DNA from: Oceanibacterium hippocampi
GTDB lineage: Bacteria > Pseudomonadota > Alphaproteobacteria > Sneathiellales > Sneathiellaceae
DNA length: 64,000 nucleotides
Direction: 5' to 3'
Assembly (NCBI RefSeq): GCF_900172325.1
Contig: NZ_FWFR01000002.1
Span: 558,001-622,000 of the forward strand
Part shown: in pieces, positions 18,599 to 27,814 of the stretch
Position numbering within the stretch: the first letter of the stretch is position 1
Layout: every line of letters begins with the position of its first letter
Program-made: the position numbers and the translations under genes
Notes under the pieces: model-generated
Seen by the model: only the letters and a program-made list of their open reading frames with translations
Database searches by the model: none
Told to the model about the DNA's origin: nothing

Positions 18599-19528
18599 AT
18601 GCTGACCGAGACAGCCGGCAGCGGACGGGTCGAGGCGGAGGAACGCCGCAAGGTCCGGCGCAGCTGGCTGCTCAGCGCGCCGGCGCTCACCGTGCTGTTC
18701 ATGGCCGCCTCCGGCCCGCTCCTGATCGTGCTGGTCTATTCCTTCCTGGAGCCGGCCGAATACGGCGGCGTGGTCTGGAAGTTCTCCGACGAGGCCTGGT
18801 TCAAGGTCGTCTTCCAGCGCGATATCTTCGACGGCACGCTCTCGTTCGCCGACGCGCACCTGATGATCCTCTGGCGCTCGGTCCGGATCGCCTTCCTGAC
18901 CACCCTGACGACCCTGGCCTTCGGTTTTCCGACCGCCTATTTCATCGCCACCCGGCCGGCCTCGGACCGCAACATCTGGCTGTTCCTGATCACCATCCCG
19001 TTCTGGACCAACCTGCTGATCCGCACCTTCGCGATCCTCGAGGTGATCCGCAACGAGGGCATCATCAATACCGGGCTGAAGCTCGCCGGCATCATCGACC
19101 AGCCGATCCAGATGCTCTACAGCGACTTCGCGATCATGGTCGGCATGACCTACGTCTACCTGCCGCTGATGGTGCTGCCGCTCTATGCCTCGATGGAGCG
19201 GCTCGACTTCCGCCTCGTGGAAGCCGCCTACGACCTCTATGCCAGCCGCCTCGCCGTGCTGCGCCGGATCATCGTGCCGCTGGTCAAGCCGGGTATCGTC
19301 GCCGGCTCGATCCTGGTCTTCGTGCCGGCGCTCGGTGCCTATGTCACGCCGCGCGTGCTGGGCGGCGGCAAGAACATGATGCTGGGCAACCTGATCGAGT
19401 TGCAGTTCGGCGCCGGCCGCAACTGGTCGCTCGGCGCGGCGCTCTCGATCACCCTGCTGGCGATCGTCATGATCGTGCTGCTGTTCTATGTCCGCGCCGT
19501 GCAGCGTGCGTCGGAGGCGCGGCAATAA
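18599..19528 (+). CDS. PotB-type ABC transporter permease
   Basis: An inner-membrane permease of the spermidine/putrescine family, 309 residues with about six helices. The first begins near residue 22 (SWLLSAPALTVLFMAASGPLL) and the EAA loop reads VEAAYDLYASRLAVLRRIIVPL. It starts 1 bp after the ATPase stop and overlaps the next permease by 1 bp (TAATG), so translation is coupled. The substrate is unknown. The proximity to ectoine genes does not prove a link, since Ehu already supplies ectoine uptake. Confidence 0.9.
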   Translation: MLTETAGSGRVEAEERRKVRRSWLLSAPALTVLFMAASGPLLIVLVYSFLEPAEYGGVVWKFSDEAWFKVVFQRDIFDGTLSFADAHLMILWRSVRIAFLTTLTTLAFGFPTAYFIATRPASDRNIWLFLITIPFWTNLLIRTFAILEVIRNEGIINTGLKLAGIIDQPIQMLYSDFAIMVGMTYVYLPLMVLPLYASMERLDFRLVEAAYDLYASRLAVLRRIIVPLVKPGIVAGSILVFVPALGAYVTPRVLGGGKNMMLGNLIELQFGAGRNWSLGAALSITLLAIVMIVLLFYVRAVQRASEARQ

Positions 19529-20343
19529 TGGCGCTCTTCGGACAGCGGCGACCCTTCTCGATCCGGCGGCTGCCCGGGTTCACGATGATCGCGATCACCT
19601 GTTTCGTGCTGCTCTACACGCCGATCGTCACGCTGGTCGTCTATTCCTTCAACGCGGGCAAGTATATCGCGATCTGGGAAGGCTTCTCGCTGCAATGGTA
19701 TGTCGCGGCCTGGAACAACGCGGCCGTGCAGGACGCGACGATCCGCTCGCTGGTACTGGCGGCCCTCGCCTCGCTGTTCGCCACGACGCTGGCGACCATG
19801 GCGGCGCTCGGCACGACCCGGGTCAAGCCGTTCCGCGGGCTCACCGCGATATACGCGATGATCAACCAGCCGCTGATGGTGCCGGAAATCGTGACCGCGG
19901 TGGCCCTGCTGATCCTGTTCGCGGTGATCAAGGTCGCGACCGGCGTTCAGGGTCTCTATTACCTGGTCGCCGCCCATACCGCCTTCTGCATCCCGTTCGC
20001 CTATCTGCCGATCCGCGCCCGCCTGGAGGGCATGGACCTGACGCTCGAAACGGCGGCGGCCGACCTCTACGCGACGCCATGGCAGACCTTTCGCCGGGTC
20101 ACGCTGCCGCTGCTTTTCCCCGGCATTCTCGCGGGCGCCATGCTCGCCTTTGTCATTTCGCTCGACGACGTGGTGATCACGGAATTCGTCAAGTCGGCCG
20201 GCCAGGAAACCCTGCCGACCTACATGCTGGGCCAGCTTCGCCGGGTGATCACCCCGGAAATCAATGCCATTTCGACGGCGTTGCTGGCGATCTCGATCAT
20301 CGTCGTATCGCTGTTCTTTGTGATTACGCGCAAACCTTCGTAA
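19528..20343 (+). CDS. PotC-type ABC transporter permease
   Basis: The second permease, 271 residues, about six helices, EAA loop ETAAADLYATPWQTFRRVTLPL and the family motif ISLDDVVITEFV. It forms a heterodimer with the preceding PotB-type protein. It lies 30 bp before the binding-protein gene, whose translation start is preceded by AGGGAGATG. Confidence 0.9.
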   Translation: MALFGQRRPFSIRRLPGFTMIAITCFVLLYTPIVTLVVYSFNAGKYIAIWEGFSLQWYVAAWNNAAVQDATIRSLVLAALASLFATTLATMAALGTTRVKPFRGLTAIYAMINQPLMVPEIVTAVALLILFAVIKVATGVQGLYYLVAAHTAFCIPFAYLPIRARLEGMDLTLETAAADLYATPWQTFRRVTLPLLFPGILAGAMLAFVISLDDVVITEFVKSAGQETLPTYMLGQLRRVITPEINAISTALLAISIIVVSLFFVITRKPS

Positions 20344-20373
20344 AATGGAAAAACCTATACAGGGAGATGTCCA

Positions 20374-21408
20374 ATGATGTGGAAACTGTCCGCCGGCCTC
20401 GCCGGTGCGGCCCTGCTTGCCTCCGCCGGCATGGCGCAGGCCGCAGGGGAACTCAATCTCTACAACTGGGGCAACTACACCAATCCCGAACTGATCAAGA
20501 AGTTCGAGGAAGCCCACGACATCAAGATCACGGTCACCGACTACGATTCGAACTCGACCGCGCTGGCCAAGGTCAAGGCCGGCGGCCACGGCTTCGACAT
20601 GGTCGTCCCCTCGGCGAATTTCGTGAAGATCTTCATCGACGAGGGGCTGGCGATGGAATCGCGGCCGGACCAGATGCCGAACTTCAAGAATGTCGCCGAG
20701 CAATGGCGCAACCCGCCGTGGGACCCGGGCCGGCATTACAGCGTCCCGTGGCAATGGGGCACGGTCGGCATGGTCGTCGACACCTCGGTCTATGACGGCG
20801 ACATCAATACCTCGGCGATCGTCTTCGATCCGCCCGAATCCCTGGTCGGCAAGATCAACGTTGCGCCGGAAATGGGCGATATCATGGGCCTCGCGCTCAT
20901 GTATGTCGGCAGCGAGCCCTGCACGACCGACAAGGATGCGCTGAAGAAGGCGCGCGACGCGCTGATGGCCGCGAAGCCGAAGTGGCTGTCCATGGATTAC
21001 GGCCTCGTCGAGAAGATGCCGCGCGGCGACTTTGCCGCGGCCGCCTACTGGAACGGCGCCGCGTTCCGCGCCCGGCTGGCCAAGGACACCATCAAGTTCG
21101 GCTATCCGAAGGAAGGCTACCCGGTCTGGATGGACAGTGTGCTCATCCTGAAGGACGCCAAGAATGTCGAGAACGCCAAGACCTTCATGAACTTCGTCAT
21201 GGAGCCGGAGAATGCCGCGCTGATCTCGGCCTTTGCCCGCTACGCCAATGGCATCGACGGCTCGGAAGCCTTCATGCCGGAAGACATGAAGACGGCGGTC
21301 GAGATCCAGGTGCCCGACGCCTACAAGGACAAGGGCGTCTTCCTCCCGGCCTGCCCGAAGGAAGTCAACGACATCTACACCGCGATCTGGACCGAACTCA
21401 CGAAGTAA
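20374..21408 (+). CDS. PotD-type periplasmic binding protein
   Basis: A 344-residue solute-binding protein with a signal peptide (MWKLSAGLAGAALLASAGMAQA) and the family opening LNLYNWGNYTNPELIKKFEE. PotD homologues bind linear polyamines or related cations through acidic and aromatic residues; VTDYDSNSTALAKVKAG and SVPWQWGTVGMVV belong to the pocket-forming regions. The exact ligand cannot be told. It is the last gene of the ABCD operon and is followed directly by a strong terminator. Confidence 0.9.
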   Translation: MMWKLSAGLAGAALLASAGMAQAAGELNLYNWGNYTNPELIKKFEEAHDIKITVTDYDSNSTALAKVKAGGHGFDMVVPSANFVKIFIDEGLAMESRPDQMPNFKNVAEQWRNPPWDPGRHYSVPWQWGTVGMVVDTSVYDGDINTSAIVFDPPESLVGKINVAPEMGDIMGLALMYVGSEPCTTDKDALKKARDALMAAKPKWLSMDYGLVEKMPRGDFAAAAYWNGAAFRARLAKDTIKFGYPKEGYPVWMDSVLILKDAKNVENAKTFMNFVMEPENAALISAFARYANGIDGSEAFMPEDMKTAVEIQVPDAYKDKGVFLPACPKEVNDIYTAIWTELTK

Positions 21409-21423
21409 GGGTCACGTCCTACG

Positions 21424-21455
21424 GAAGGGCCCGGTTCGCCGGGCCCTTCTTTTTT
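21424..21455 (+). terminator. rho-independent terminator of the first pot-type operon
   Basis: A perfect 11 bp stem GAAGGGCCCGG / CCGGGCCCTTC with a TTCG tetraloop followed by six T. It lies 16 bp after the binding-protein stop and only 13 bp before the next start codon, so the hydrolase gene needs read-through or a promoter overlapping the terminator. Confidence 0.95.
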
Positions 21456-21467
21456 CCGCGAGGGACC

Positions 21468-22628
21468 ATGACAACGCACCCCGACGAGGCCGAACCGACG
21501 CTCGCGAACTGGCGCCTCGCGCCCTACAGCAGCCGCTCGTTCCACAATGTCGAGGCGCTGGTGCCGGTCGTTCGCGCCGCCGCCGGAACGCCGCGGCCGT
21601 TCGAGACCGCTCCGACCCCGGTCGACGGGATCGCCTTCGAGGGCCCCGACGGGCAGGAGCGCCGCGTGGGCGAGGCCATGGCGGCGACCGCGACGCGCGG
21701 CCTGGTGGTCCTCAAGCGCGGCCGGCTCGTCGCCGAACGCTACGGCCACGGCTACGACGGCGACACGCCGCACATCATCTTCTCGATCACCAAGTCGGTC
21801 ACGGCCCTGCTCGCCGGGATCGTCGTCGAACAGGGCAAGCTCGACCCGGAGCAGCCGGTCACCCGATACGTGCCGGAAGTGGCCGGCTCCGCCTACGGCG
21901 ACTGCACCGTGCGCCACGTGCTGGACATGACCGTCTCGTCCTCCTTCGTCGAGGATTACAACGATCCGGACAGCGACTATGTCCGCTACCGCCGGGCGAC
22001 CCTCTGGAATCCGCTGCCGCCGGGCGAAAAGCCGGAATCGCTGCACGAATTCCTCGCCGACATGCGCCCTGCACCCGAACCCCACGGCGAGATCTTCCGC
22101 TATCTCTCACCCAACGCCGACCTGCTCGGCTGGATCGTCGAACGCGCCGCCGGCGAACGCATCGTCGACCTGCTCTCCGACCACCTGCTGAGGCCGATGC
22201 GGGCCGAGGCGCCGGGTGTCATCACCGTCGACCGCGACGGCTCGCCGCGCACCGGCGGCGGCCTTTCGCTTCGCCTGCGCGACCTTGCCAGGCTCGGCGA
22301 ACTGATGCGCAACCACGGCGAGGTCGAGGGCCGCCAGGTGCTGCCGCGCGACTGGGTCACGGATATCCGCGAAGCCGGCGACAGCAGGCCCTGGCGGAAA
22401 GGCAGCATGGCCTACCTCTTCCCCGAGGGCCGTTACCGCAGCCAGTGGTACCAGACCGGCAACGCCAGCGGCAGCTTCTGCGGCATCGGCATCCATGGCC
22501 AGTGGCTGTGGATCGACCCGGCCCGCGAGGTCGTGATCGCCAAGGCCGCCGCGCAGCCGGAACCGGTCGACGACCCGACCGACGCGCTGATGCTCCGCGC
22601 CTTCGAGGCGATCGCCGCCGCCGTCTGA
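21468..22628 (+). CDS. beta-lactamase-fold serine hydrolase
   Basis: A 386-residue class C beta-lactamase/esterase-family hydrolase. The catalytic SxxK motif is SITK in IIFSITKSVTALLAG, and a YLSPNADLLGW segment supplies the second conserved region. No signal peptide is apparent, suggesting a cytoplasmic esterase, amidase or peptidase. The start follows CGAGGGACC just after the terminator. The substrate is unknown; a role with the adjacent importer or permease is only suggested by position. Confidence 0.85.
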   Translation: MTTHPDEAEPTLANWRLAPYSSRSFHNVEALVPVVRAAAGTPRPFETAPTPVDGIAFEGPDGQERRVGEAMAATATRGLVVLKRGRLVAERYGHGYDGDTPHIIFSITKSVTALLAGIVVEQGKLDPEQPVTRYVPEVAGSAYGDCTVRHVLDMTVSSSFVEDYNDPDSDYVRYRRATLWNPLPPGEKPESLHEFLADMRPAPEPHGEIFRYLSPNADLLGWIVERAAGERIVDLLSDHLLRPMRAEAPGVITVDRDGSPRTGGGLSLRLRDLARLGELMRNHGEVEGRQVLPRDWVTDIREAGDSRPWRKGSMAYLFPEGRYRSQWYQTGNASGSFCGIGIHGQWLWIDPAREVVIAKAAAQPEPVDDPTDALMLRAFEAIAAAV

Positions 22629-22796
22629 CTCTCCCGAAACCGCTGTCACCGATACCCGGTGCGCCCCCAAATCCGCGTGCGAAGGGAACCCGACTGGCCG
22701 AAACACGGTTATCGGTTCCCGGCGTGTCGCACCGCCGGTCAGTCGTCAGAGCCGTTCCGGCATGACGACATGGTTGTTTTCCGCGGGGGAATACCG

Positions 22797-24116
22797 ATGC
22801 GCCGACCGAACGATGACAACAGCCAATCGAGCCGATACGCGCGCGACAGCCTGACGCTGGTCGGCGCGATCTCGATGGGCACCGGCGTGATGATCGGGGC
22901 CGGTATCTTCGCGCTGACCGGTCAGGTCGCGGAACTGGCCGGATCGTGGTTCCCGCTGGCCTTCCTGGCCGCCGCCGTGGTGTCCGGTTTCAGCGCCTAT
23001 TCCTACGTGAAGCTGTCGAATACCTACCCGTCCGCCGGCGGAATCGCGATGTTCCTGGAAAAGGCCTACGGCAAGACGGCGATCACGGCCGGCTTCGCGC
23101 TGCTGATGTATTTCTCGATGGTCATCAACGAAAGCCTGGTGGCACGGACATTCGGCACCTACGCGCTGCGGCTGTTCGATGTCGGGGAGGAAAGCTTGCT
23201 TGTTCCAGCCCTCGGCGTCGGTCTGCTGCTGATTGCCTTTCTCGTGAATATCGTGGGCAACCGGATCATACAGACCCTCTCGTTCGTGATGGCCTTTCTC
23301 AAGATCGGTGGAATAGCGGTATTCGCGATCACCGGACTCTGGGCGTCCGGCTTGTCGTTCGAAAGCGCTTCGATCGCTCCGCGCGAAACATCGGCAGGGG
23401 GATTTCTCGGCGCCGTGGCGCTCGGCATTCTTGCCTACAAGGGATTCACGACGATCACCAACAGCGGCGGTGAGATCGTCGATCCGCATCGCAATGTCGG
23501 GCGCGCGATCATCTGGTCGATCCTCATCTGTGGCATCGTATACCTGCTGGTCGCACTGGCGGTCGGGAGCAACCTGACACTGGAGGAGATCGCCGCGGCG
23601 AAGAACGCCTCGCTCGCCGAAGCGGCCCGACCTGCCTTCGGGGGCGCCGGCGAAACGTTCACGATTATCTTCGCCATCGTCGCGACAGTATCGGGGGTTA
23701 TTGCCAGCGTCTTCGCGGTCTCGCGGATGCTGGCAATGCTGACGGACATGAAGCTGGTCCCGCACAGCCATTTCGGCATGCCCGGCGACATCCAGAAACA
23801 TACGCTCGTCTATACCATCGTGGCCGCCATGCTGCTGACGATCCTCTTCGATCTTTCGCGCATCGCGGCGCTCGGTGCGATTTTCTATATCGTCATGGAT
23901 ATCGCCGTGCATTGGGGAATCCTGCGCCATCTGCGCAAGGAGACCGGCGCTTCGACGCCGATACTCGTGACCGCCATTCTGCTCGACGTGACTGTTCTCG
24001 GCGCCTTGCTCGTGGTCCGTGGCGGCTCCGATCCGATCATCATCGTCGTCGCGCTCGCCGGGATCGCCATCCTCTTCCTCGGCGAGAGACTGTTCCTGCG
24101 CCTGTCGCGGGAGTGA
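22797..24116 (+). CDS. APC-family amino acid permease
   Basis: A membrane transporter of 439 residues with about twelve hydrophobic helices. The first carries the unwound-helix signature GTGVMIGAGIFALTGQ of the amino acid-polyamine-organocation superfamily. The ATG at 22797 is preferred over one at 22770 because GCGGGGGAA stands seven bases before it. Substrate and direction are unknown. Codon use is a little less GC-biased than in its neighbours. It is convergent with aacS. Confidence 0.85.
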   Translation: MRRPNDDNSQSSRYARDSLTLVGAISMGTGVMIGAGIFALTGQVAELAGSWFPLAFLAAAVVSGFSAYSYVKLSNTYPSAGGIAMFLEKAYGKTAITAGFALLMYFSMVINESLVARTFGTYALRLFDVGEESLLVPALGVGLLLIAFLVNIVGNRIIQTLSFVMAFLKIGGIAVFAITGLWASGLSFESASIAPRETSAGGFLGAVALGILAYKGFTTITNSGGEIVDPHRNVGRAIIWSILICGIVYLLVALAVGSNLTLEEIAAAKNASLAEAARPAFGGAGETFTIIFAIVATVSGVIASVFAVSRMLAMLTDMKLVPHSHFGMPGDIQKHTLVYTIVAAMLLTILFDLSRIAALGAIFYIVMDIAVHWGILRHLRKETGASTPILVTAILLDVTVLGALLVVRGGSDPIIIVVALAGIAILFLGERLFLRLSRE

Positions 24117-24176
24117 CCGCGCCACAGCGCGCGTTCTCACCCGCACCGGGCGATTACCGGTCGGTTCGTCGAACCC

Positions 24177-26195
24177 TCAGGCCGGGTTCCCGGCGGCGTC
24201 CTGCCCGAAGCTCCCGCTCGCGGCGAGCGCCGCGTACCAGTCGAGCGCGCCCGGATCGGCGAGCGCGTCGCGGCTCGCCACCTTGTCGGCCGGATGGCCG
24301 AGCAGCAGCCGGCGCACCGGGATCTCGAGCTTCTTGCCGGACAGCGTGTAGGGGATCGACGGCGCGGCGATGATCCGGTCGGGCAGGAAGCGCGGCGACA
24401 CGCGCGAGCGGATCGCCTCGCCGATCCGCTGCCGGAGGCAGTCATCGACGCGCGTCCCCTCGCGCGGGACGACGAACAGGACGAGACAGCTGTCGCGTCC
24501 GAGATACTCCAGGTCGACCAGCATGGAATCCTGCAGGTCCGGCAGCTTCTCGACCGCCGAGTAGATCTCGCTGGTGCCAAGCCGCACGCCGTGCCGGTTG
24601 ATGGTCGCGTCACTGCGGCCGAAGATCACGCAGGTGCCGTCGGCATCGATGCGGATCCAGTCGCCGTGCCGCCAGACCCCCGGGAAGACGTCGAAATAGC
24701 TCGACCGGTAGCGCTCGCCGTCGGGGTCATTGAGAAAATAGAGCGGCATCGACGGCAACGGCCGGGTACAGACCAGTTCGCCCATCTCGCCGATGACCGG
24801 CTCACCGGCGTCGTTCCAGGCGGCGACGGCGGAGCCGAGTTGGCGGCATTGCATGCGCCCCGGTTGCAGCGGCAGGTCCCGGTTGCCCGACACCAGGTTG
24901 GCGCAGAAATCGGTGCCGCCGGAGATGTTGCTCCACCAGATGTCCGGCGTGCCGAGGGCGGCAAATGTCCGTGTTCCCCATTCCTGGACCGCAGGCGGCA
25001 GCGGCGAACCGGTGGTCCCGAGGGCCCGGATGCGAGCGAGATCGCCGCAGGCGGCCAGGCCGATCCCGGCCTTCATGCAGGCCCCGTAAAAGGCCGCGCC
25101 GGCACCGAAGTAGGTCACCCCGTGCCGGGCCGCGAAGCGCCAGAGCGTGGTCCAGTCCGGCCCCCCCTTCGGCCCGTTCGGGCTGCCGTCGTAAATGCAG
25201 ATCGTCGTGCCGCTGACCAGTCCGCCAACCTGGGCGTTCCACATCACCCAGCCGGTCGTCGAGAACCAGTGGAAGCGTTCGCCGAAGCTGTTCTCCTCGT
25301 AGGAGCAGCCGACATCGACATTCTTGCTGCCGGCGAACCCGGCCATGAGAACACCGCCATGGCTGTGCACCATCGCCTTCGGCATGCCGGTCGTGCCGCT
25401 CGAGAAGAGTACCCAGAGCGGATGATCGAAGGGCAGCCATTCGGGCTCGAAATCATCCGCCGCCGCATCCTCCCGCGCGACCGACGCCGCGAAATCCGCA
25501 TCGGCCGGGATCGTTCCCGTGGCATACGGCGTGCGCAGCAGGATCACCCGCTCGACGCTCGGCAGTTCGGCGCGCAGCGTCTCGACCATGGCGCTCCGGT
25601 CGGCCGCCCGGCCGCCGTAATGGATGCCGTCGACGGCGATCAGGATGCACGGCCCGATCTGGCGGAACCGGTCGATGACCGCCTGCGGTCCCATGTCGGG
25701 GGCGCAGACGCTCCACACCGCGCCGATCGAAATGGTCGCGAGAAAGGCGACGATCGTCTCGGTCCGGTTCGGCATGTAGGCCGCGACCCGGTCACCCCGC
25801 GTCACGCCCAGATCGCGAAGGGTCAGGGCGAAGGCAGCAACGTCGCGGCGCAGCCCGGTCCAGCTCGTCTCGCGGACCGCCCCCTCCTCGTTCTCGGCGA
25901 TGATTGCCGGCATGCCGGCCGCCGTCGCGGCATCGACATGGCGGAACACCTCGCGCGCATAATTCACCTGCGCGCCCGGGAACCAGACGGCGCCGGGCAT
26001 CCGTTCCTCCGCCAGCGCGGCACTGTGCGGCGTCGGCGAGGTCATCCCGTGATAGTCCCAGAGGCTCTGCCAGAAGTCGTTCGGTTCCCCCACCGACCAT
26101 TGCCAGAGCGCTTCGTAATTCTGGAAGTCGAGGCCCCGGTTCCGGCTCAGCCAGGCCTGGTAGCGGCGAAGTTGCGAAACATAAGCAGGACGCAC
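24177..26195 (-). CDS. aacS: acetoacetyl-CoA synthetase
   Basis: An ANL-superfamily acyl-CoA synthetase of 672 residues. The N-terminal ACAS-type region begins YQAWLSRNRGLDFQNYEALWQWSV; the adenylate P-loop is SSGTTGMPK, followed by ISGGTDFC, the A7 Asp region HGDWIRI and the catalytic lysine in YTLSGKKLEIPVR. The N-terminal text and length match acetoacetate-CoA ligase rather than acetate-CoA ligase. It activates acetoacetate for ketone-body or PHB-cycle use. The start is GTG, eight bases after GGGGAG. Confidence 0.92.
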   Translation of the reverse strand: MRPAYVSQLRRYQAWLSRNRGLDFQNYEALWQWSVGEPNDFWQSLWDYHGMTSPTPHSAALAEERMPGAVWFPGAQVNYAREVFRHVDAATAAGMPAIIAENEEGAVRETSWTGLRRDVAAFALTLRDLGVTRGDRVAAYMPNRTETIVAFLATISIGAVWSVCAPDMGPQAVIDRFRQIGPCILIAVDGIHYGGRAADRSAMVETLRAELPSVERVILLRTPYATGTIPADADFAASVAREDAAADDFEPEWLPFDHPLWVLFSSGTTGMPKAMVHSHGGVLMAGFAGSKNVDVGCSYEENSFGERFHWFSTTGWVMWNAQVGGLVSGTTICIYDGSPNGPKGGPDWTTLWRFAARHGVTYFGAGAAFYGACMKAGIGLAACGDLARIRALGTTGSPLPPAVQEWGTRTFAALGTPDIWWSNISGGTDFCANLVSGNRDLPLQPGRMQCRQLGSAVAAWNDAGEPVIGEMGELVCTRPLPSMPLYFLNDPDGERYRSSYFDVFPGVWRHGDWIRIDADGTCVIFGRSDATINRHGVRLGTSEIYSAVEKLPDLQDSMLVDLEYLGRDSCLVLFVVPREGTRVDDCLRQRIGEAIRSRVSPRFLPDRIIAAPSIPYTLSGKKLEIPVRRLLLGHPADKVASRDALADPGALDWYAALAASGSFGQDAAGNPA

Positions 26196-26558
26196 GATCC
26201 GTTCTCCCCTTCTTCGGTCCGCTCGGGACCATCAATCCTCTCGTTCCCTGTCGCAGGCCGCAAGCGCGACATCGCACCTCTTGCGGGAAGCGGGGAAGCC
26301 GTATTCGTATCAACGGTTTATCTCAAGAAATATCACGCAAGCAACAGAAGCGCCTGGTCAAGTAATGAGGGGACGCGCCGATTCTTCGTTAACTTTCTCA
26401 AAAGTCGCGTATTATCTTCCATTAAGGAATGCATTTTCGACAGCTGGCCAATCGGCAAGCGGGAGGCATTTCCTCCCCAGGCTGGCAGCGACTGTGCGTA
26501 GTTGTTTCGCGAATTGTAGTGATTTACCGGCCGATCGGAGTTTGGAGAATTCAGTAAG
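26196..26558 (+). other. 363 bp intergenic region, AT-richer than its surroundings
   Basis: No gene is supported here. The right part (26300-26540) is clearly AT-richer than the flanks. A TATTAT at 26410-26415 could be a -10 box for the next gene, but no matching -35 is convincing. A short inverted repeat GGGAGG-CATTT-CCTCCC lies at 26461-26477 and could be an operator or leader hairpin. No GGAAC-type promoter was found on either strand. Confidence 0.5.
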
Positions 26559-27155
26559 ATGGAGAAGAGAGCCGAGCGACTGCAGGTCATGCTTACGCAG
26601 TCAGAGGTCCTTGCCGTCGATGACTGGCGTTTCGAGCACAAGATGCCGTCCCGCTCGGCGGCTGTCCGGGCATTGATGAACATCGGCCTCAGTACCGCCG
26701 GTTCGGTCGACGGCGAGAAGCTGATGCAGAACAACATCTCGTCTACCGATATCGGCGTGGTCAAGAACGGTTCCGCCGTTGTCCGCGAAGCGTTGCGCCT
26801 CGGCGACGGCGCCACCATCCTGATCGTCGATCAGGATTTCCTCATCGCGCACGGCATCAAGAGTGTCCTGGAAGACGCCGGATTCGACGTTCTCGAACCG
26901 GTCGCGACAACCGAAGAAGCGCTCAAGTCGGTCGAGCAGTTCGAACCGGACGCGGTCATTCTCGATCTGCATGCGGGCGAGTGTCCCGTCGTCGACATCG
27001 CCGATGCGCTCGCCGAGGCGAAGGTGCCCTTCATCTTCTGCACCGATTGCGACCCGCAGGACGCATTGCCGGAACGGCACTGGGTGGCACCGATCGTCAG
27101 CAAGGTCAGCATTCCCACAACACTCGTGACGGCGGTCCGCGATCTCGTCGAATAG
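26559..27155 (+). CDS. ribbon-helix-helix / response-regulator receiver fusion
   Basis: A 198-residue two-domain protein. Residues about 5-45 (RLQVMLTQSEVLAVDDWRF, then MPSRSAAVRALMNIGL) match the short ribbon-helix-helix proteins of alphaproteobacteria. Residues about 85-195 form a receiver: acidic pair in ILIVDQD, phosphoacceptor Asp in VILDLHAG, Thr in FCTD and a conserved Lys in VSKVSIP. Receivers of this type usually stand alone. The predicted role is a phosphorylation-controlled DNA-binding protein with no partner kinase beside it. It lies just upstream of dps at the edge of the stress island. Confidence 0.8.
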   Translation: MEKRAERLQVMLTQSEVLAVDDWRFEHKMPSRSAAVRALMNIGLSTAGSVDGEKLMQNNISSTDIGVVKNGSAVVREALRLGDGATILIVDQDFLIAHGIKSVLEDAGFDVLEPVATTEEALKSVEQFEPDAVILDLHAGECPVVDIADALAEAKVPFIFCTDCDPQDALPERHWVAPIVSKVSIPTTLVTAVRDLVE

Positions 27156-27169
27156 ACGCGTTCGGACCC

Positions 27170-27194
27170 GGAACCTGTCCGCCCGGTAAGCGTT
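27170..27194 (+). promoter_or_regulatory. EcfG-type promoter for dps
   Basis: GGAAC (27170-27174), 16 bp spacer, CGTT (27191-27194): an exact match to the alphaproteobacterial general-stress sigma factor (EcfG) consensus. It is 73 bp before the dps start codon, in the gap after the RHH-receiver gene. Dps is a classical general-stress target. Confidence 0.85.
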
Positions 27195-27267
27195 CGTCTG
27201 GCATCAGGCCATCCGGCCAGTTGATGCCGCCACAGGCGGACAGTACCGACCGACAGGAGATTGTTGC

Positions 27268-27777
27268 ATGAGCAAGCAGGCCGTTCTGCAGGCGAAACCC
27301 GGCAAGGTGAAGGTGAAGACCGGGATCCCCGAGCGCGACACCGGGAAACTGGCGACCTGCCTCTCCCGCTCGCTCGCCGATACCTACATCCTCTACCTGA
27401 AGACGCAGGGCACGCACTGGAACGCGGTCGGGCCGTTATTCTACGGCCTGCACAATCTCACCGAGGCACAATACGAGGATCTGGCGGCCGCCATCGACGA
27501 CATCGCCGAACGCATCCGCGCCATCGGCCATGTCGCGCCGTCCAGCTTCGCCGAGTTCGAGAAATTCTCGGAACTGAAGAGCGAGGCGACCCAGAAATCC
27601 GCCGAGAACCTCGTCCGCCAGCTCGTGGCCGACAACCAGGCGGTCGCCGAACGGCTGCGCCATTCCGTGCAGGCCGCCGAGGAGATCGACGATGTCTATA
27701 CCGCCGACCTCCTGACCGCCCGAATCGGCGCGCATGAGCAGGCGGCATGGATGCTGCGCTCGATCCTCGCCGAGTAG
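27268..27777 (+). CDS. dps: Dps, DNA-binding ferritin-like protein
   Basis: A mini-ferritin of 169 residues. The ferroxidase ligands are visible in TQGTHWNAVGPLFYGLHN (His) and AAAIDDIAERIRAIG (Asp, Glu), and a basic N-terminal tail (Lys-rich, residues 1-20) could bind DNA. Dps dodecamers oxidise and store iron with peroxide and protect DNA in stress. It is preceded by an EcfG-type promoter and followed 37 bp later by a small conserved gene likely on the same transcript. Confidence 0.94.
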   Translation: MSKQAVLQAKPGKVKVKTGIPERDTGKLATCLSRSLADTYILYLKTQGTHWNAVGPLFYGLHNLTEAQYEDLAAAIDDIAERIRAIGHVAPSSFAEFEKFSELKSEATQKSAENLVRQLVADNQAVAERLRHSVQAAEEIDDVYTADLLTARIGAHEQAAWMLRSILAE

Positions 27778-27814
27778 GGCCACCCCTACCCTCCCGCAAC
27801 GCACGGAGATCACC

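Noticed and set aside
22685-22709. GGAAC-N16-CGGT before the APC permease as a seventh EcfG promoter
   Set aside because: The -10 part has one mismatch (CGGT for CGTT) and the distance and gene type give no further support; an overlapping GGGAACC/GGTTCCC repeat explains the GGAAC equally well.
24294-26501. 735-codon plus-strand frame over aacS
   Set aside because: Composition shadow of a confident acyl-CoA synthetase gene; no ribosome-binding site or domain.
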